From positions 1-64,000 of the forward strand of contig CALULQ010000001.1 in the NCBI GenBank assembly GCA_944321525.1: DNA of 64,000 nt, read 5' to 3'. Position numbers and translations under genes: made by a program. The DNA comes from an uncultured Paraprevotella sp. Its GTDB lineage: Bacteria > Bacteroidota > Bacteroidia > Bacteroidales > Bacteroidaceae. Positions 1-8,913 of the stretch are shown piece by piece. Within the stretch, counting starts at the first letter, position 1, and each line of letters opens with the position of its first letter. Under the pieces are notes generated by a model. It was given only the letters and a program-made list of their open reading frames with translations, did no database searches and was not told the DNA's origin.

Positions 1-174
1 GCCCGTTCTCGTGCGAGTTTTATCCAATCTGTTGATAGTCAAATAAAACCTACCTGATTACAACAAATATAGTGAAAGGCTTTCATAAAACGAGACACAA
101 GGCGGAAGATTATCGCAAAGCTTCACTTTTTTTAGGGAACCCCATGGGAAAAAGCGCGAAGCCGCAGGCAAAGC

Positions 175-222
175 GGAGAGGGACCGCCTCCTGTGCCACG
201 CACGGGAAACAGCCCCTCTCAC
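175..222 (-). terminator. Possible terminator hairpin after paralog 1
   Basis: Inverted repeat with arms GAGAGGG and CCCTCTC about 25-70 bases downstream of the first paralog's stop codon. There is no clear T-tract, so intrinsic termination is uncertain. The rest of bases 1-247 shows no gene. Confidence 0.3.
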
Positions 223-247
223 GACCTAACTATTTATCACAGAAAAC

Positions 248-3200
248 CTATTTCACCAGCACCTTCACGGCACGGCTCGTGCCGTCGCTCATCTTGTCGA
301 TACGGATGTAGATGCCGCGCTGCTTGGGCTCGGCCACCTTCATGCCGTTGAGCGTCGTCCAAGTGGAGCCGACCACCGTGGCATCGGCCGCCACGTCCTC
401 GATGCTGTCCCCCAAGTCGTCCGGACGGTTGGCGTCGCCATCGCCCAAGTAGTAAAGGCGGAAGTTGTCGAAGCACGTCCAGTCGTTCTGCACCTTCACC
501 ATCTTGCGCATGCCCAGCACGGGGTATTCGCCCTCGGCCACCTGGAACGAGAAGCCGGCCTCATACTCGCCGTTCTCGAAGGCGACACGTGCGCCGTTCA
601 CGTCGTTCACTATCAGACGGTACACCATGTCCGCCATGTCGGGCAACAAGGTGTCGGCCACAAAGACGTCGCCACCGTATTTCGTGAACTCGCGCACCTG
701 CTCGAAGATGGAAGGCAACTGCTCGCACCATTCGTTCACGCCCGACTTCACGTAAACCTCGGCGTTCAGCGGCATGCCGCCCACGCTGTCGCGACGGGCC
801 AAAGCCGCCGGAGTGACATCACCCGCACGATAGAAGCCGTTGAACACCACGCGGTAATAACCCGCAGGCATGTTGTAGAGCGTCTGATGGATGTCGGTGC
901 TATCGTTGTAGACCTCGAAGTTCAGTCCGCCCGTGGCACCGCCACCGCCCTCAATGGTCCAGCCGTCGGCCGACTGGCTCTGCGTCACCGTGCCGTCCTC
1001 GTTCTGCACGTCGTTCTGGAAGCTCGGGTTGATGATGAGCTTCGTCACGTCCACCGGTTCGTCCTTGCTGGCCGTGGAGAAATCCAGGCTGGCGCTCACC
1101 ATCTTCGAATAAGCCTTGTCGAGTGCCAGGCTGTATTCGTCGATTTCGGCCATGGAGGCGAACATGGCGTAAGTGTCCATCTTGTCATAGATCTGCCCCA
1201 CCAAGTCCGACATTTCATTGTATCCCGGAGTGCCTTCATACTCGGCATATTCGCCATAGAGTTTCTGGTCGTGTCCCTCGGTCTTGGTCTCCAGCGCCGC
1301 GGCAGCGTCCACAGCAGCCTGCTCGGCATCCATGGCCTCGCGCAGGGCGGCCACCTGCTCGGCGTAAGTTTCAGGCGTAAGCGTCTGCCCGGCGGCCGCC
1401 GTGGCATCCTCTATGGCCTTGGCCAAGGCGTCGTGCGTCTCCTGCGTAGTCAGCTGTTCGGCGTTCAGCACGTCCGTGGCTTCCTGTATGAGAGCGTTCA
1501 AGGCCGTCGAGGCACCGCTCATGTCGTCAGCCCCAAGATAAGTCACTTTGAAGTTGTCGTAAACCACCCAGGCGGCATCCCATTCCACGCCCGACATCTT
1601 CGTGCCCAGACGGAGCACACCGTCGGCACCCACGTAGCAGGTCACCTCGTTCAGGTAGTTATTCGGGTCGAGACCGAACACATATTCAGACGAAGCGTGG
1701 TCCCACGGGATGAACATGCCCATCTGGCTCTCGCCGCCCCACGTGATTTCCTCGAAATTGCCCGCATTTCCCGGATTCTCGGCAATCGGGCACGACATGA
1801 TATGCACGAGAGGCACCGAAGCGTCGTTGCCGAAGAGATATCCGCGTATGTTGTTCGTCTCGTCGCCAGCCATGCCGTAGTTCTCGTGCCAAGAGTTGTT
1901 GTTCGTCGAGCTCGGGTTGTAGAAGGCTTGTGCCGTAATCTTGTAAGAACCCTCGGGCAGTCCGGTGATTTCCTGGTACACTTCCCAGTTGCGTCCGTTC
2001 CACAGCTCGCCAATCTGGTAGTTCTCCTCGTAGCCGGCGTCGCCCGTCTTCGTCCATCCGGTGGCGGACACCATGCCGCTCACGTCGCTAATCTTCCCGC
2101 TCTCCAAGGCGCCCATGATGCACTCGTTCCAGAGCTTCTCGCCGCGCGGCTGGATGCTGTCCAGCTCGGCCATGTCGAAGGTTCCGGCATTGTAGGCCTC
2201 CTCCAGCGAACCGACATAATCTTCGAATTCAGGCACCTCCAGTTCGGAGTATGCCTCGTTGTTATCCAACAGGTCCCACAGGCCCTCGATACGCGAAATC
2301 AGCGTGGCATACTGTGCGGCACTGGACTTCAAGGTGTTGTAGCTGTCCTGCAGGGCCACAACGATGTTCGTGAGCGAGTCGTTCGTCACCGTTGCGTCCT
2401 CCACGGCTTCCTTGGCCGTGGCCAGCACGGCCTGGAAGGCTTCGTCCTCGGCTACGCCATATCGCTCATTGGCCATCTCGTCGGTGTACTTCTGCTCCAT
2501 GTTGGCGATGTTGGTGCGCACGGCCTCGCGCATGTCGGTCGCCTCACCCGCACCCATATACTGCAGGGTGAAGTAGCCCACGGCCGACCAGTTGCCGGCA
2601 TAGCCGTCGGCCCGCATGCCCACCGTGGCCATGCCGCCAATCACGTTGAAGTCCACGCTGTAAGGATAAGCCCAGCTCGAACCGTCGGGCGAAGCCTGGT
2701 TGGCCTCCACCGTGCTCTCGCCGCCCAGCGTGTTGGCGTAGAGGAACAGGCCCGACGCGCCGCCGTTGGCCTCGGTGTTGTTCGTCATAATGTAGGCGCC
2801 CAGGCGGTACTTGCCATCAGGCAAGCCTTCCAAGGCCTGCTCCACATACCAGTCGCCATGCGGAGCCGAAGCCGTCCAACGCTCAAAGAAGTCGCCGAAG
2901 GCGTGCCCATCGGGCGTCTGGAATTCGCTATATCGGCCGGCCTGCGCCTGGAAGTTGTTGTTCGTCGTCTCGCGCCAAGTTGACCAGCCGTCGGACGTGG
3001 CACCGCCACTGGCGTTGAGGAACGACGGGTTCACAATCTTTGAGGTCACGTCCATGGGATTGGACTCCGAAGCCACCGTGTAGCTATAGTCCACCAAGGC
3101 GGCCTTCAAGTCCTCTACGGCCTTGTTGACTTCCTCGAGCGTGGCGTCCACCTTATTATATATAGCGGCATATTCGGAATAGTCCGTGAAGCCGCGCTCG

Positions 3201-3877
3201 TCGGCCAGCTCCAACTGCTCCTGCAACGACTGCTTGGCGCGGAACACCTCGTACACCTCGGGCGTCACGAACTTCCAGTCGAAGGCCGCGCCCTCGTAGC
3301 CGCCCGCGCCCTCGACAATCAGCGGGTTGACAATCTGGTCGAAGACGCCCTCCGTGTTGGAGTTCACGCCCATCAGCGTCGCGCCGCATTGCGAATTGGC
3401 GCCATAAATGGGGTCGTCCACGTTCACCCGTATGCGATAAGTCCCGTCGGCCTGCGGCATGATTTCCCACAGGATGTGTCCCTGCTCGTTGTGGTCCACA
3501 TAGCAACGGTAGGCCGCATCGATGAAGATCTCGTGGAAGTTGCTGCTCGGCCCGTTCATCATCGACATGCGGAAGCCCAGCGCGTCGGAATATTCCGACG
3601 CCGACGGGTCCTTGGTGATCAGCTCATAGTCGTTGCCGTAGCTCAAGGTCACTTCCTGACCGTTCTCGGAAACAATCAGCAACGTGTTGTAGTTGGACAT
3701 GAACTTGCCCGTGGCCACGTGGTACACGTAATAAACTTCAGGACTGCCATTCTGGATGGCTTCCAAGTTGGGAGTGGCATAAGTGAGCGCCGGATCGTCC
3801 CAAGCGGCCCACAAAGGTGTCGTGGGGGACGCCGCCCCGCACAGCACCATCAAAGCGAGTAGTTTGTTTTTCATCAC
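248..3877 (-). CDS. Large exported modular protein, paralog 1 of 5
   Basis: 1209 residues. A signal peptide (about 1-24, ending PLWA) indicates export. Residues about 45-203 resemble a beta-trefoil or ricin-type lectin domain (YYVYHVATGKF, YVDHNEQGHILWEI). Three beta-sandwich modules follow at about 275-441, 596-781 and 944-1143, each with a 'W..Y/YQ..(G)LP.G.Y' core typical of carbohydrate-binding-like jelly rolls. Helical, Ala/Glu-rich linkers at about 206-262, 446-590 and 785-930 resemble FIVAR-type spacers. The last 50 residues carry LNGMKVAEPKQRGIYIR and end in KVLVK, like Bacteroidota C-terminal sorting tails. Module 2 is shortened: it lacks the NPNF strand present in the other copies. 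No catalytic residues are recognised. A surface adhesin or glycan-binding role is inference. Confidence 0.85.
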   Translation of the reverse strand: MMKNKLLALMVLCGAASPTTPLWAAWDDPALTYATPNLEAIQNGSPEVYYVYHVATGKFMSNYNTLLIVSENGQEVTLSYGNDYELITKDPSASEYSDALGFRMSMMNGPSSNFHEIFIDAAYRCYVDHNEQGHILWEIMPQADGTYRIRVNVDDPIYGANSQCGATLMGVNSNTEGVFDQIVNPLIVEGAGGYEGAAFDWKFVTPEVYEVFRAKQSLQEQLELADERGFTDYSEYAAIYNKVDATLEEVNKAVEDLKAALVDYSYTVASESNPMDVTSKIVNPSFLNASGGATSDGWSTWRETTNNNFQAQAGRYSEFQTPDGHAFGDFFERWTASAPHGDWYVEQALEGLPDGKYRLGAYIMTNNTEANGGASGLFLYANTLGGESTVEANQASPDGSSWAYPYSVDFNVIGGMATVGMRADGYAGNWSAVGYFTLQYMGAGEATDMREAVRTNIANMEQKYTDEMANERYGVAEDEAFQAVLATAKEAVEDATVTNDSLTNIVVALQDSYNTLKSSAAQYATLISRIEGLWDLLDNNEAYSELEVPEFEDYVGSLEEAYNAGTFDMAELDSIQPRGEKLWNECIMGALESGKISDVSGMVSATGWTKTGDAGYEENYQIGELWNGRNWEVYQEITGLPEGSYKITAQAFYNPSSTNNNSWHENYGMAGDETNNIRGYLFGNDASVPLVHIMSCPIAENPGNAGNFEEITWGGESQMGMFIPWDHASSEYVFGLDPNNYLNEVTCYVGADGVLRLGTKMSGVEWDAAWVVYDNFKVTYLGADDMSGASTALNALIQEATDVLNAEQLTTQETHDALAKAIEDATAAAGQTLTPETYAEQVAALREAMDAEQAAVDAAAALETKTEGHDQKLYGEYAEYEGTPGYNEMSDLVGQIYDKMDTYAMFASMAEIDEYSLALDKAYSKMVSASLDFSTASKDEPVDVTKLIINPSFQNDVQNEDGTVTQSQSADGWTIEGGGGATGGLNFEVYNDSTDIHQTLYNMPAGYYRVVFNGFYRAGDVTPAALARRDSVGGMPLNAEVYVKSGVNEWCEQLPSIFEQVREFTKYGGDVFVADTLLPDMADMVYRLIVNDVNGARVAFENGEYEAGFSFQVAEGEYPVLGMRKMVKVQNDWTCFDNFRLYYLGDGDANRPDDLGDSIEDVAADATVVGSTWTTLNGMKVAEPKQRGIYIRIDKMSDGTSRAVKVLVK

Positions 3878-4003
3878 ACAATAAAATTAGGTTTATATTC
3901 AAAGAACTGTCTCTTCCCGTATCATACGTCCTCCGCCGGGCACGAAGGCCCTATCACTCCGGCCTCCGGCACACACCGCGCTTCGCGTATCAACCTCTCG
4001 ATG

Positions 4004-4011
4004 CAAAGTTA
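4004..4011 (-). promoter_or_regulatory. Promoter -7 element of paralog 1
   Basis: TAACTTTG on the minus strand matches the Bacteroidota TAnnTTTG element, about 127 bases upstream of the paralog 1 start. No well-spaced TTTG -33 box is present, which would fit a promoter needing an activator bound at the adjacent 21-bp repeats. Confidence 0.55.
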
Positions 4012-4030
4012 TGGAAAGAGAACCGCAAAA

Positions 4031-4114
4031 AATAGGACTATATCTCCACCGACTTGGACAATAACGGCATCCTTTTGGACTATATCGACATGGAATAAGA
4101 CTATATGGTTTTAA
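4031..4114 (-). promoter_or_regulatory. Four 21-bp phased direct repeats, putative operator
   Basis: GACTATAT or a close variant (GACAATAA) begins at 4036, 4057, 4078 and 4099, exactly 21 bases apart. Three of the four units carry a G before it (GGACTATAT-type). The block ends about 20 bases upstream of the -7 element. Phasing by two helical turns is typical of direct-repeat sites for dimeric activators such as LytTR-domain regulators. The regulator's identity is inference. Confidence 0.55.
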
Positions 4115-4199
4115 GTTTCCGCCTTACACTCATTATGCCCCCAAAAAGTGCGCCCCGCACGTGCCCGATGACACGCCGCGTCGGGAGGAGGCCGTCAGC

Positions 4200-4261
4200 G
4201 TACTCTGCGGCAAGTACTCGAGTACTTTGCGGAGAGTACTCGAGTACTTGCCGCAAAGTAC
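4200..4261. repeat. GTAC/CTCGAG palindromic repeat, copy 1 (62 nt)
   Basis: Two 26-nt arms, inverted and matching at 25 positions, surround a 10-nt centre TTTGCGGAGA. Each arm runs GTAC, TYTGCGG, CAAGTACTCGAGTAC. The outer flanks also match other copies: CAGC on the left, and AATCCGGAACTCCGC on the right. It lies downstream of paralog 2. Confidence 0.85.
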
Positions 4262-4444
4262 AATCCGGAACTCCGCAAGGCGCCACCCCGGATTCCGGCC
4301 CCGAACGCCCGGAATGGCGGACGACGTTCCGGCGCCACGGCGGACATCCGCCCACCGCCACCGGCAGGACAATAGTGGCACACTCAACGCCATCGGGCAA
4401 CCCCTTCCCCGCATAGGACAAAAGCGGCACACGGAACCACGCGC

Positions 4445-4486
4445 AAAAAGAGAAGCCGCTCCCGCGGAAATGCGGAAACGGCCTCT
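4445..4486 (-). terminator. Intrinsic terminator of paralog 2
   Basis: A GC-rich hairpin (AGAGGCCG arm paired with CGGCTTCT) starts about 30 bases after the stop codon and is followed on the minus strand by CTTTTT. Closely similar hairpins follow paralogs 4 and 5. Confidence 0.75.
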
Positions 4487-4516
4487 TTTGATTTATAAAA
4501 ACGCGAAATGAAAAAC

Positions 4517-7500
4517 TTATCTCACCAATACCTTCACGGCACGGGGCGTGCCGTCGCTCATCCGGTCGATGCGGATGTAGATGCCGCGCTGCTTCGGCTC
4601 GGCCACCTTCATGCCGTTGAGCGTCGTCCAGGTGGAGCCCACCATCGTGGCCGTGCCGTCGGCCGCCACGTCCTCGATGCTGTCCTCCAGGTCGTCCGGA
4701 CGGTTGGCGTTGCCTGCACCCAAGTAGTAGAGGCGGAAGTTGTCGATGCACGCCCAGTCGTTCTGCACCTTCACCATCTTGCGCATGCCCAGGATGGGTT
4801 CCTCGCCCTCGGCCACCTGGAACGAGAAGCCGGCCTCGTACTCGCCTTTCTTGAAGGCCACGTCCGCCCCCGCCACGTCGTTCACAATCACGCGGTAGAC
4901 CATGTCCGCCATGTCGGGCAACAGCGTGTCGGCCACAAAGACGTCGCTGCCATACTTCGTGAACTCACGCACGCTCTCGAAGATGGAGGGCACCTTCTCC
5001 CGCCATTCGTTCACGCCCGACTTCACGTAGACCTCGGCGTTCAGCGGCATGCCGCCCACGCTGTCGCGGCGCGCCAAGGCTGCCGGGGTGACGTCGCCCG
5101 CACGGTAGAAGCCGTTGAACACCACGCGGTAATAACCCGCAGGCATGTTGTAGAGCGGCTGATGGATGTCGGTGCTGTCGTTGTAGACCTCGAAGTTCAG
5201 TCCCCACGTGGCACCTCCGCCGCCCTCGATGGTCCAGCCGTCGGCCGACTGGGTCTGCGTCACCGTTCCGTCCTCGTTCAGCACCTCGTTCTGGAAGCTC
5301 GGGTTGACGATGAGCTTCGTCACGTCCACCGGTTCGTCCTTGCTGGCGGTGGAGAAGTCCAGGCTGGCGCTCACCATCTTCGAATAGGCCTTGTCGAGCG
5401 CCAGGTTGAGCTCGTCGATTTCGGCCATGGAGGCGAACATGGCCTCGTTGTCCATCTTGTCGTAGATCTGACCCACCAGGTCGGACAACTCGTCGTATCC
5501 TTCGGTTCCCTCATACTCCATGTATGCACCGCTGAGCTGCTTGTCGTGCCCCTCGGTCTTGGTCTCCAATGCCGTCGCGGCGCTCACGGCAGCCTGCTCG
5601 GCCTCCATGGCCTCGCGCAAGGCGGCCACCTGCCCGGCATAGATTTCAGGCGTGAGCGGTTGTCCGACGGCCGCCGTGGCCGCCTCAATGGCCTTGGCCA
5701 GGGCGTCCCGTGTCTCCTGTGTGGTCAGTTGTTCGGCGTTCAGCATGTCCGTGGCTTCCTGAATCACGGCGTTCAAGGCCGCCGTGGCGCCCGTCATGTC
5801 GTCGGCGCCGAGGTAGGTCACCTGGAAGTTGTCGTAGACGATCCATGCGGCTTCCCAGTCCACACCCGACATCTTCGTGCCGAGGCGCAGCACGCCGTCC
5901 TCGCCCACGTAGCAGACCACCTCGTTCAGGTAGTTATTCGGGTCGGCCTCGAAGGCTATCCGCGAAGAAGCCTTGTCGTTGGGGATAAACTGCCCCATCT
6001 GGCTCTCGCTGCCCCATGTGATTTCCTCGAAGGTGCTGCCCTCGGGCTTCTCGGCCGTCGGGAAATCCATGATGTGCACCAAGGGCACGGAAGCCTCGTT
6101 GCCGAAGAGATAGCCGTGGATGTCACTCGTGTGGTCGTCCGGCATGCCGTAGCTCTCATGCCAGGAGTTCATGTTGTGCGAGCTCGGACTGTAGAAAGCC
6201 TGCGCCGTAATCTTGTAGGAACCTTCCGGCAGGCCGGTGATTTCCTGATACACCTCCCAGTTGCGTCCGTTCCACACCTCGGACACCATGTCGGTGGCAT
6301 TGAAGTTGCCGTCGCCGTTCAGCGTCCAGCCCGTGTTGCCGTCGCTGAAGTTCGGGTTGGTCAGCATGCCGGTCGCGTCATCCGTCTCTCCGCTTTCCAA
6401 CAGCCCCATGGCACACTCTTTCCACAACTGCTCCCCGCGGGGCTGGATGCTGTCCAGTTGCGTCATGTCGAAGGTGCGCGCGTCATATTTGTCCTGCAAG
6501 CCGCCGACATAGTCCTCATAGTCCGGTATGTTGAGATCCTTGTAGACCTCATTGCCCTCCCACAGGTCCCACAAGGCTTGTATGCGTTCGTCCAGCGTCA
6601 CATACTGTGCGGCACTGGCCGTCATGGCGTCGTAGCTGGCCTGCAATGACTTGACGAGGCTCGTGAGCGAGTCGTTCGTCACGGCCATGTTCTCCACGGC
6701 CTCCTTGGCCGTGGCCAGCATGGCCTGGTAGGCATCGTCCTCGGCCTGTCCGTGCGGCGTGTTCGCCACTCCGTCGATGTACTTCTGCTCCATCTCGGCT
6801 ATATTGTTCCGCACGGCCTCGCGGATGTCGGTCGCCTCGCCCGCACCCAAGTACTGCAGGGTGAAGTAACCCACGGCCGACCAGTTGCTGGCATAATCCG
6901 TAGACCGCATGCCGATGGTGGCCGTCCCGCCAATCACATTGAAGTCCACGCTGTAGGGGAAAGCCCAAGTAGATCCGTCGGGCGAAGCATGGTCGGCCTC
7001 CGTGGCGCTCTCGCCGCCCAACGTCCTGGCGTAGAGGAACAGGCCAGCCGCGCCGCCGTTGGCCTCGGTGTTGTTCGTCATGATGTAAGCACCCAGTCGG
7101 TATTTGCCGTCGGGCAAGCCTTCCAAGCCCTGCTCCACATACCAGTCGCCATGCGTGCCCGAAGACGTCCAGCGCTCGAAGAAGTCGCCGAACTGATGCC
7201 CGTCGGGCGTCTGGAACTCGCTGTAGCGGCCGGCCTGCGGCTGGAAGTTCTCCACCGTCGTCTCGCGCCAAGTGGTCCATCCGTCGCTGGTGGCCGCGCC
7301 ATTCTCGTCAAGGAACGACGGGTTCTTCACCAGGCTCGTTACGTCCGCCGGATTGGCTTCCGAAGCCACGGAATAGGCATAGTCCACCAAGTCCGCGGCC
7401 AAATCGGCGGCAGCCTGACGGATTTCTTCCGGCGTGGCGTCCTCCTTATTATATATGGCGGCATAGTCGGCATAGTCCGTGAAGCCGCGCTCGTCGGCCA

Positions 7501-8176
7501 GCTCCAGCTGCTCCTGCAGGGCCAGTTTAGCTTTGTATACCTCGTAGACTTCCGGCGTCACGAACTTCCAGTCGAAGGCCGCGTTTTCGTATCCTCCAGA
7601 ACCCGCGACAATCAGCGGGTTGACAATCTGGTCGAAGACGCCCTCCGTGTTGGAATTCACGCCCATCAGCGTCGCGCCGTATTGCGAATTGGCGCCGTAG
7701 ATGGGGTCGTCCACGTTCACACGGATACGGTAAGTGCCGTCGGCCTGCGGCATGATTTCCCACAGAATATGGCCCTGGTCGTTGTGGTCCACATAGCAAC
7801 GATATGAAGGATCAATAAAAATCTCGTGGAAGTTGTTGCTCGGCCCGTTCATCATCGACATGCGGAAGCCCAGCGCGTCGGAATAGTCTGAAGCCTCAAC
7901 GTCTTTGGTAATCAGCTTGTAGTCGTTGCCGTAGCTCAAGGTCACTTCCTGTCCGTTGTCCGACACAATCAGCGAGGTGTTGTAGTCGGCACCGTTGGAC
8001 ATGAACTTCCCCGTGGCCAGATGGTACACGTAATAGGTTTCAGGACTGCCGTTCTGGATGGCTTCCAGGTTGGGAGTGGCAAACGTAAGCTCGGGATTCT
8101 CCCAAGCGGCCCACAAAGGCATGGTGGAAGACGTGGCTCCACATAATGCCATCAAAGCAAGTAGTTTGTTTTTCAT
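4517..8176 (-). CDS. Large exported modular protein, paralog 2 of 5
   Basis: 1219 residues, same architecture as paralog 1: signal peptide ending PLWA, lectin-like N-terminal domain, three beta-sandwich modules with helical linkers, and a tail ending KVLVR. It is closest to paralog 1, above all in the N-terminal domain and the last third. Module 1 is the NPSFL/GWTTWRETT type shared with paralogs 1 and 4; module 3 is the GWTIEGGGGAT type shared with 1 and 5. Module 2 is complete (NPNFSDGNTGW). The start is set by the conserved MKNKLLAL leader; here one ATG is present where other copies have two. Surface location is inferred from the signal peptide and tail. Confidence 0.85.
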   Translation of the reverse strand: MKNKLLALMALCGATSSTMPLWAAWENPELTFATPNLEAIQNGSPETYYVYHLATGKFMSNGADYNTSLIVSDNGQEVTLSYGNDYKLITKDVEASDYSDALGFRMSMMNGPSNNFHEIFIDPSYRCYVDHNDQGHILWEIMPQADGTYRIRVNVDDPIYGANSQYGATLMGVNSNTEGVFDQIVNPLIVAGSGGYENAAFDWKFVTPEVYEVYKAKLALQEQLELADERGFTDYADYAAIYNKEDATPEEIRQAAADLAADLVDYAYSVASEANPADVTSLVKNPSFLDENGAATSDGWTTWRETTVENFQPQAGRYSEFQTPDGHQFGDFFERWTSSGTHGDWYVEQGLEGLPDGKYRLGAYIMTNNTEANGGAAGLFLYARTLGGESATEADHASPDGSTWAFPYSVDFNVIGGTATIGMRSTDYASNWSAVGYFTLQYLGAGEATDIREAVRNNIAEMEQKYIDGVANTPHGQAEDDAYQAMLATAKEAVENMAVTNDSLTSLVKSLQASYDAMTASAAQYVTLDERIQALWDLWEGNEVYKDLNIPDYEDYVGGLQDKYDARTFDMTQLDSIQPRGEQLWKECAMGLLESGETDDATGMLTNPNFSDGNTGWTLNGDGNFNATDMVSEVWNGRNWEVYQEITGLPEGSYKITAQAFYSPSSHNMNSWHESYGMPDDHTSDIHGYLFGNEASVPLVHIMDFPTAEKPEGSTFEEITWGSESQMGQFIPNDKASSRIAFEADPNNYLNEVVCYVGEDGVLRLGTKMSGVDWEAAWIVYDNFQVTYLGADDMTGATAALNAVIQEATDMLNAEQLTTQETRDALAKAIEAATAAVGQPLTPEIYAGQVAALREAMEAEQAAVSAATALETKTEGHDKQLSGAYMEYEGTEGYDELSDLVGQIYDKMDNEAMFASMAEIDELNLALDKAYSKMVSASLDFSTASKDEPVDVTKLIVNPSFQNEVLNEDGTVTQTQSADGWTIEGGGGATWGLNFEVYNDSTDIHQPLYNMPAGYYRVVFNGFYRAGDVTPAALARRDSVGGMPLNAEVYVKSGVNEWREKVPSIFESVREFTKYGSDVFVADTLLPDMADMVYRVIVNDVAGADVAFKKGEYEAGFSFQVAEGEEPILGMRKMVKVQNDWACIDNFRLYYLGAGNANRPDDLEDSIEDVAADGTATMVGSTWTTLNGMKVAEPKQRGIYIRIDRMSDGTPRAVKVLVR

Positions 8177-8503
8177 TACTCTGAATTTTAGGTTTAGAAA
8201 TTCTGATTATGCTGTCGTATGACAACTCTCTGCAATCATAAAAGAAGAGGGTAAAGGAACGAAGCGCGATGGCCACCGCCACACCTGCAACATAAGAAGG
8301 GCCAGTGGGGCGACGCAGTGACAGGCCACCGGCCCGTTCCCGTCTTCACTGTGTGATGTTTTGCTTTCATTCGTTTTCTTTTCTGCTTTACTCCTTTTCC
8401 GGTGCGAGACTGCGTCTTGTGCCTCGACCGCAGGTTAAATTTATGTGGAATCCTTCTCGGGAACGTAACAAAATGCTGCCATAAAATAGCAAAAAACTCG
8501 TGA

Positions 8504-8534
8504 GACACGATTTTATACCTAATATGACACGATT
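8504..8534 (-). promoter_or_regulatory. GACACGATT direct repeat, 22-bp spacing
   Basis: GACACGATT occurs at 8504 and again at 8526, upstream of paralog 2. The spacing resembles the 21-bp repeats of paralogs 1 and 3, but the sequence differs and no standard -7 element is found just downstream. Operator function is a weak inference. Confidence 0.3.
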
Positions 8535-8570
8535 GTGACCGGGGCAGAGCAAGGAATGCCGCGCGCAAGA

Positions 8571-8749
8571 AAGAGACCGCCCCGCAGGAATGCGGAAGCG
8601 GCCCTTCTTCACTATTGTTGTTTATGGCTTGGAATGCTTTTTCACCTGCACCGGTAAAACGAAAGAAGGAACTGCCCTTCGCTCAGACCCGGGACAGTTC
8701 CTTTCTCTACCTTAAACTATCTATCACAAAAATACCTGCTGCAAAGGTA
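8571..8749 (-). ncRNA. Candidate small RNA or attenuated leader
   Basis: On the minus strand, TACCTTTG (8749-8742) is followed by a hairpin at 8707-8661 (arms GGAACTG/CAGTTCC) and a terminator-like hairpin at 8607-8571 with a TCTCTTTCTT tail. No open frame fits between them. Either an independent transcript of about 165 nt, or the start of a long paralog 2 leader with internal termination. Confidence 0.3.
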
Positions 8750-8833
8750 AGGCTAAACAGCCTTACAGGGATAAGACAATATCGGCCATTAATAGCACGA
8801 TATTACTCATTATTTACAATCGGCCGAAAGGTT

Positions 8834-8878
8834 AAAAGGGGACTGTCGCCCGCCGGAAAGACGGGGGCAGCCCCCTGC
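8834..8878 (-). terminator. Intrinsic terminator of paralog 3
   Basis: Hairpin with GGGGCTG and CAGTCCCC arms followed on the minus strand by TTTT, about 36 bases after the paralog 3 stop codon. Confidence 0.65.
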
Positions 8879-8913
8879 AAAGGATAACTTAATTTATTGA
8901 GAAATGATTGTCG

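Larger units (their letters stand above)
3878..4516. other. Intergenic region between paralogs 1 and 2
   Basis: 639 bases without a convincing gene. It holds the paralog 1 leader and promoter, the 21-bp repeats, a GTAC/CTCGAG palindromic element at 4200-4261 and the terminator of paralog 2. Short open frames here cross the palindrome and look fortuitous. Confidence 0.7.
8177..8913. other. Intergenic region between paralogs 2 and 3
   Basis: 737 bases without a convincing gene. Minus-strand features seen are the paralog 3 terminator, a lone TACCTTTG promoter-like element at 8742-8749, two hairpins, and a direct repeat near 8504. No clear TAnnTTTG lies close to the paralog 2 start, so its promoter is unresolved. 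It may be the distant element, giving a leader of about 560 nt. Confidence 0.6.

Noticed and set aside
887..2983. Very long plus-strand open frame (698 codons) opposite paralog 1
   Set aside because: It is antisense to a well-supported gene, is rich in His, Arg and Gly as expected from the complement of a GC-rich gene, and shows no domain.
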